NCBI GenBank assembly: GCA_002428045.1
Contig: DIZZ01000102.1
Span: 1 to 6,497 of the forward strand
Length of the DNA: 6,497 nucleotides
From: Verrucomicrobia bacterium UBA6015
Lineage (GTDB): Bacteria; Verrucomicrobiota; Kiritimatiellia; UBA8416
Direction of reading: 5' to 3'
Below the pieces are notes generated by a model. That model searched no databases and was not told where the DNA came from. It saw only the letters and a program-made list of their open reading frames with translations. Below are positions 6,001 through 6,497 of the stretch, piece after piece. A program made the translations under genes and the position numbers. Every line of letters begins with the position of its first letter. The first letter of the stretch is position 1.

Positions 6001-6497
6001 GCACCGTGTCGTATGTGGACCTGTACTACAAGTTGCCCGGCGGTGTCTGGATCAAGGCCAATACGACACCGATCGACAACAATCCGCGTCCGTCTCGCTA
6101 CCAGTCGTCCTTCCAATGGACGGCACCGACGCTGCGTGCCGATGGGGTGATGCTGAGGGTGCAAGATGCGTCCTATCCGGATCCGGATCTGTTCGACGGA
6201 TCCCGCCTTGGCCCCTATGACGACACAGATCATCCTTTCGATCTCAAATACTTCCTGGTGACCTGGGTGATCGGCTACATGGAGGAAGACCTGGATACAG
6301 GGGTAAAGACGCTCAAGGAACTGGACAAGCTCAGCGTGACCGACAGCGCGGGCTGGTCGATCACCGGACTGGAGTCGCCCTTTGTGACGAACTATCCCTA
6401 CGGCTATTTCGACACGGTCTGGTACCGGCAGTTCTTCAACGACAAGGTCGACTTCCGCTGGCTCTCGGACCGGGACCAGACGCGCACCCTGATCATG
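3..6497 (+). CDS. Giant modular LamG / Ig-like repeat surface or secreted protein, partial at both ends
   Basis: Frame +3 is open over the whole window: 2,165 codons, no stop, no start that could be chosen. Modules in order: end of a lead-in module (residues 1-20), LamG A (32-205), R-Y-F-Q-Y module (206-269), lead-in (280-318), LamG B (319-529), lead-in (535-571), LamG C (572-770), R-Y-F-Q-Y module (771-843), an unnamed beta-rich module (844-974), eleven Ig-like repeats (975-2083) and the start of a new module (2084 onward). I saw no transmembrane stretch, catalytic motif or coiled coil, and only two cysteines (682 and 715), which suits an exported beta-rich protein. By family knowledge LamG_3-type domains bind glycans or proteins and Ig-like arrays act as spacers, so an adhesin or cell-surface role is inferred, not shown. 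Codon use is G/C-ending and continuous across all modules, arguing for one intact gene and not a pseudogene. Internal ATG codons are not credible starts. Confidence 0.93.
96..617 (+). other. LamG / concanavalin A-like lectin domain A
   Basis: Residues 32-205. The domain opens with L-V-G-L-W-R-M-N-G, has A-R-F-D-G-T at 70-75, E-F-W at 90-92, G-W-N-H-V-A at 152-157 and closes with G-M-M-D-E-L-A-V-Y-S-R-A-L at 181-193. These are the signature strands of the LamG_3 family: the A-x-x-F-x-G strand, the W-x-H-V strand, and the closing M-D-E-[LIV]-x-[VIY]-[YW]-x-R-A-L strand. It is the shortest of the three copies (about 174 residues), and the strand after W153 lacks the usual L-Y-x-D-G motif, so it may have lost part of its ligand face. 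Such domains bind carbohydrate or protein, often via calcium; the ligand here is unknown. Confidence 0.85.
618..809 (+). other. R-Y-F-Q-Y module following LamG A
   Basis: Residues 206-269. The core is R-Y-F-Q-Y at 245-249, then a turn, T-P-A at 260-262 and V-R-V at 266-268. Layout and spacing match the segment after LamG C (815-843), and both begin with an R-x-G/S...P-L-x-G section. The pattern 'Y-[FIL]-Q-Y-R-...-L-...-T-P-x-L-x-x-V-x-[IV]' recurs, from memory, in many bacterial LamG proteins, but I know no specific function. Probably a small beta-sandwich spacer. Confidence 0.55.
840..956 (+). other. Degenerate lead-in module before LamG B
   Basis: Residues 280-318. R-A-D-F-A-K-G-D-F-G-G-L-T-T-W corresponds in place to the F-x-S-x-x-x-D-A-G...W segment before LamG A and C, but the D-A-G core has become K-G-D-F. 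It sits directly between the R-Y-F-Q-Y module and LamG B. The assignment rests on position and partial similarity only. Confidence 0.4.
957..1589 (+). other. LamG / concanavalin A-like lectin domain B
   Basis: Residues 319-529. The domain starts G-L-A-A-L-W-K-M-D-E and has K-F-S-G-S-G-Q-Y-V at 367-375, S-I-W-F at 389-392, G-R-W-H-H-V-V-A at 452-459, the L-V-V-D-G strand at 468-472 and the closing F-A-G-A-L-D-D-L-S-L-W at 504-514 followed by Q-R-A-L. All the expected LamG_3 strands are present and the length (about 210 residues) is normal. It is followed at once by the next lead-in module, with no R-Y-F-Q-Y module between them, unlike copies A and C. Ligand unknown. Confidence 0.88.
1605..1715 (+). 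other. Lead-in module before LamG C
   Basis: Residues 535-571. T-A-D-F-E-S-A-I-L-D-A-E-G at 536-548 is followed by W552 and L-D-W at 555-557. This is the best preserved copy in the window of the module that precedes each LamG domain. I do not recognise a named family. Confidence 0.55.
1716..2312 (+). other. LamG / concanavalin A-like lectin domain C
   Basis: Residues 572-770. This is the most canonical copy. It shows S-G-L-L-A-L-W-R at 572-579, A-I-G-F-N-G-T at 614-620, S-L-W-V at 640-643, W-M-H-I-A-A-T-Y-D-G-T at 693-703, R-L-Y-L-D-G at 706-711, P-L-V-I-G before the last strands, and F-R-G-M-M-D-E-I-A-Y-H at 742-752 followed by N-R-A-L. It carries the only two cysteines seen in the window, C682 just before the W-x-H-I strand and C715 just after the L-Y-L-D-G strand. 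These lie on strands that would be near neighbours, so a disulfide is plausible. Ligand unknown. Confidence 0.9.
2313..2531 (+). other. R-Y-F-Q-Y module following LamG C
   Basis: Residues 771-843. The core R-Y-F-Q-Y-R at 816-821 is followed by Q-L-R-S-E-D, then S-P-M-L at 832-835 and V-S-V at 838-840. It is the second copy of the module at 206-269, with a longer leading part (P-L-D-G-V-P-Y-V-G and an inserted loop). This copy is closer to the pattern common in other bacterial LamG proteins because it keeps the arginine after Q-Y and the aspartate in the turn. Confidence 0.55.
2532..2924 (+). other. Unnamed beta-rich module between LamG block and Ig-like array
   Basis: Residues 844-974. It opens with a P-W-V-T-P-T-E-A segment and contains V-R-Y-Q-I-S-G-D-V-G at 881-890, R-W-F-Y-Y-N at 896-901, K-L-Y-S-Q-I-Y, and F-R-F-K-A-F-L-K-S at 948-956 followed by V-A-V-S-N-V-T-V at 962-969. 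Alternating hydrophobic residues suggest a beta-sandwich, possibly jelly-roll-like. It occurs once in the window, at the exact junction of the two architectures. I do not recognise a named family. Confidence 0.45.
2925..3251 (+). repeat. Ig-like repeat 1
   Basis: Residues 975-1083. It begins V-V-V-V-A-P-N-G-E-E-R, keeps the I-H-W strand, has A-Y-S-I-N-G-Y in place of the S-x-D-G-G hairpin, A-W-A-T-P as the central strand, and ends R-P-F-E-I-V. The G-x-x-W position is R-G-D-K, so the first strand is less typical than in repeat 2. Confidence 0.65.
3252..3569 (+). repeat. Ig-like repeat 2
   Basis: Residues 1084-1189. The start is textbook: V-I-V-P-N-G-G-E-R-W-Y-V-G at 1086-1098, then A-I-R-W at 1102-1105. 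The hairpin is A-P-D-G-V-N-F-Y. It has a longer central loop, Y-T-W-A-T-P, then L-S-T-N-A-K-I-R-I and the closing F-A-L-V-G. Confidence 0.75.
3570..3854 (+). repeat. Ig-like repeat 3
   Basis: Residues 1190-1284, exactly 95 residues. P-T-A-G-Q replaces P-N-G-G-E, then I-I-T-W at 1208-1211. It carries the clearest hairpin, S-L-D-G-G-V-T-Y at 1225-1232, close to the Asp-box pattern S-x-D-x-G-x-T-W. Central strand L-V-W-D-V; closing F-T-I-A-G. Confidence 0.72.
3855..4139 (+). repeat. Ig-like repeat 4
   Basis: Residues 1285-1379, 95 residues. Start V-L-A-P-D-G-G-E-E-W-L-T-G at 1287-1299, then T-I-R-W. The S-x-D-G-G hairpin is absent and replaced by L-F-Y-T-D-L-Y-A-E-T. Central strand Y-A-W-V-V; closing F-S-I-A-G. 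Confidence 0.75.
4140..4454 (+). repeat. Ig-like repeat 5 (most diverged)
   Basis: Residues 1380-1484. It keeps V-R-V-T-Y-P-N but loses G-G-E-x-W, and the I-x-W strand reads V-M-T-H. It retains an Asp-box-like S-Y-D-R-A-E-T-W at 1417-1424 and the closing F-T-V-E-G. Boundaries are set by the neighbours as much as by its own motifs. Confidence 0.6.
4455..4745 (+). repeat. Ig-like repeat 6
   Basis: Residues 1485-1581. Start I-I-M-E-A-P-L-A-G-S, then E-I-G-W-V-S-A-G-A-G, a loop similar to that of repeat 4 (W-V-A-G-G-A-G). Hairpin Y-Y-S-R-E-G-T-N-T-F; central strand Y-A-W-V-V-P; P-S-N-R-A-L-V-K-V; closing F-T-L-R-G. Confidence 0.68.
4746..5048 (+). repeat. Ig-like repeat 7
   Basis: Residues 1582-1682. 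Start I-R-I-T-S-P-T-N-G-V-V-W-T-A-G at 1582-1596, then I-S-W. Hairpin S-L-D-G-G-S-T-V at 1619-1626. D-P-S-T-N-A-I and closing F-T-I-K-G. Much of the unit is unusually low in G+C (91 of 180 at 4801-4980, hand-counted) and uses codons rare elsewhere in the gene (TTG, ATA, TCA, GGA). Confidence 0.72.
5049..5333 (+). repeat. Ig-like repeat 8
   Basis: Residues 1683-1777, 95 residues. Start I-K-I-V-D-P-A-P-G-G, then T-I-A-F in place of I-x-W, followed by an A-A-A-A-G loop. Hairpin S-A-D-G-G-L-T-Y at 1718-1725; central Y-N-W-A-V; P-S-T-N-A-V-I-K-V; closing F-R-M-G-G. It shares the 14-base string ccgtcgaccaatgc (5259-5272) with repeat 7 (4950-4963). Confidence 0.72.
5334..5618 (+). repeat. Ig-like repeat 9
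   Basis: Residues 1778-1872, 95 residues. Start I-R-V-D-R-P-L-A-Y-D-I-W-A-V-G: the G-G-E is lost but W-x-x-G is kept, then A-I-A-W-V. No S-x-D-G-G hairpin. L-S-N-V-V-L-R-V near the end; closing P-F-R-L-V. Confidence 0.68.
5619..5915 (+). repeat. Ig-like repeat 10
   Basis: Residues 1873-1971. Start I-I-E-V-V-S-P-A-E-G-E-Y-L-R-V-G, then V-Q-V-T-W. Central strand M-P-W-V-V-P, closing F-N-I-V-G. The stretch before the central strand is a short AT-rich island (about 5763-5803) encoding T-R-A-I-S-F-N-S-D-N-N-T. Confidence 0.68.
5916..6251 (+). repeat. Ig-like repeat 11 (last of the array)
   Basis: Residues 1972-2083. Start F-E-L-T-Y-P-N-G-E-L-G with a longer first loop, then S-V-I-W. Central strand F-Q-W-T-A-P-T; V-M-L-R-V; then an acidic insertion (D-P-D-L-F-D-G...Y-D-D-T-D) before the closing F-D-L. 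At 112 residues it is the longest copy, as if adapted to join the next module. Confidence 0.65.
6252..6497 (+). other. Start of a new aromatic-rich module, truncated by window end
   Basis: Residues 2084-2165 no longer follow the Ig-like repeat pattern. They read F-L-V-T-W-V-I-G, then L-S-V-T-D-S-A-G-W-S at 2110-2119, E-S-P-F at 2124-2127, N-Y-P-Y-G-Y-F-D-T-V-W-Y at 2130-2141, F-F-N-D-K at 2144-2148 and F-R-W-L-S-D-R-D at 2151-2158. The density of Tyr, Trp and Phe is clearly higher than in the repeats. I do not recognise a family. It could be a different beta-sandwich or a functional domain beyond the stalk. Confidence 0.5.

Larger units (their letters stand above)
2925..6251 (+). repeat. Tandem array of eleven Ig-like beta-sandwich repeats (protein-level repeat)
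   Basis: Residues 975-2083. Consensus per unit: [IV]-x-[IV]-x-x-P-x-x-G-x-x-W-x-x-G-x-x-x-x-I-x-W, a middle hairpin often S-x-D-G-G-x-T-[YW], a Y-x-W strand, an (S/T)-N-A-hydrophobic-[KR]-[IV] strand, and a closing F-[TSR]-[ILVM]-x-G that abuts the next unit. Lengths are 109, 106, 95, 95, 105, 97, 101, 95, 95, 99 and 112 residues. The start motif resembles the Kre9/KNH-like Ig domain (Ser-Thr-rich GPI-anchored family) known in bacterial surface proteins; that assignment is by eye. The copies are diverged at DNA level, so the array is old. Likely role: an extended stalk. Confidence 0.78.

Noticed and set aside
5913..6233. 106-codon minus-strand frame
   Set aside because: Codon-aligned antisense to Ig-like repeat 11, bounded by the TCA codon at 5913-5915 of the real gene.
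2925..6251. DNA-level tandem repeat or CRISPR-like array
   Set aside because: The periodicity of about 95-112 codons is at protein level; nucleotide identity between units is low and there are no short direct repeats with uniform spacers.
1..6497. Promoters, ribosome binding sites or terminators
   Set aside because: There is no non-coding stretch in the window, so any such match would lie inside the continuous coding frame and lack support.

Overview
The window lies entirely inside one gene. Reading frame +3 runs from the first complete codon (nt 3) to the last base (nt 6497): 2,165 sense codons with no stop, no frameshift and no intergenic gap. Both ends of the gene are outside the window. 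The product is a very large modular protein of the secreted or surface type. Residue n is used here for the codon starting at nt 3n.

Organism: hand-counted G+C is about two-thirds in typical stretches (40 of 60 at 841-900). Large proteins combining LamG domains with tandem 'P-x-G-G-E-x-W-x-x-G...I-x-W' beta-sandwich repeats are, from general knowledge, frequent in the PVC group (Kiritimatiellota, Lentisphaerota, Verrucomicrobiota, Planctomycetota, Omnitrophota). This assignment is inference with low confidence; nothing in the window is phylogenetically diagnostic.

Layout: nt 3-2312 hold three LamG/concanavalin A-like lectin domains, each preceded by a short F-x-S-x-x-x-D-A-G...W lead-in module. 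The first and third LamG domains are followed by an R-Y-F-Q-Y module; the second is not. Nt 2532-2924 hold an unnamed beta-rich module. Nt 2925-6251 hold eleven tandem Ig-like repeats of 95-112 residues, usually starting [IV]-x-[IV]-x-x-P and ending F-[TSR]-[ILVM]-x-G. From nt 6252 a different, aromatic-rich module begins and runs off the end.

How it may work (inference): the LamG domains would be binding heads, probably for carbohydrate or another cell's surface, and the Ig-like array a rigid stalk. No catalytic domain, membrane segment, signal peptide or anchor is visible; those would be at the missing ends. No RNA gene, mobile element, CRISPR array, promoter, ribosome binding site or terminator is supported. 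The long minus-strand ORFs are codon-aligned shadows caused by the near absence of TTA, CTA and TCA codons in the real gene.
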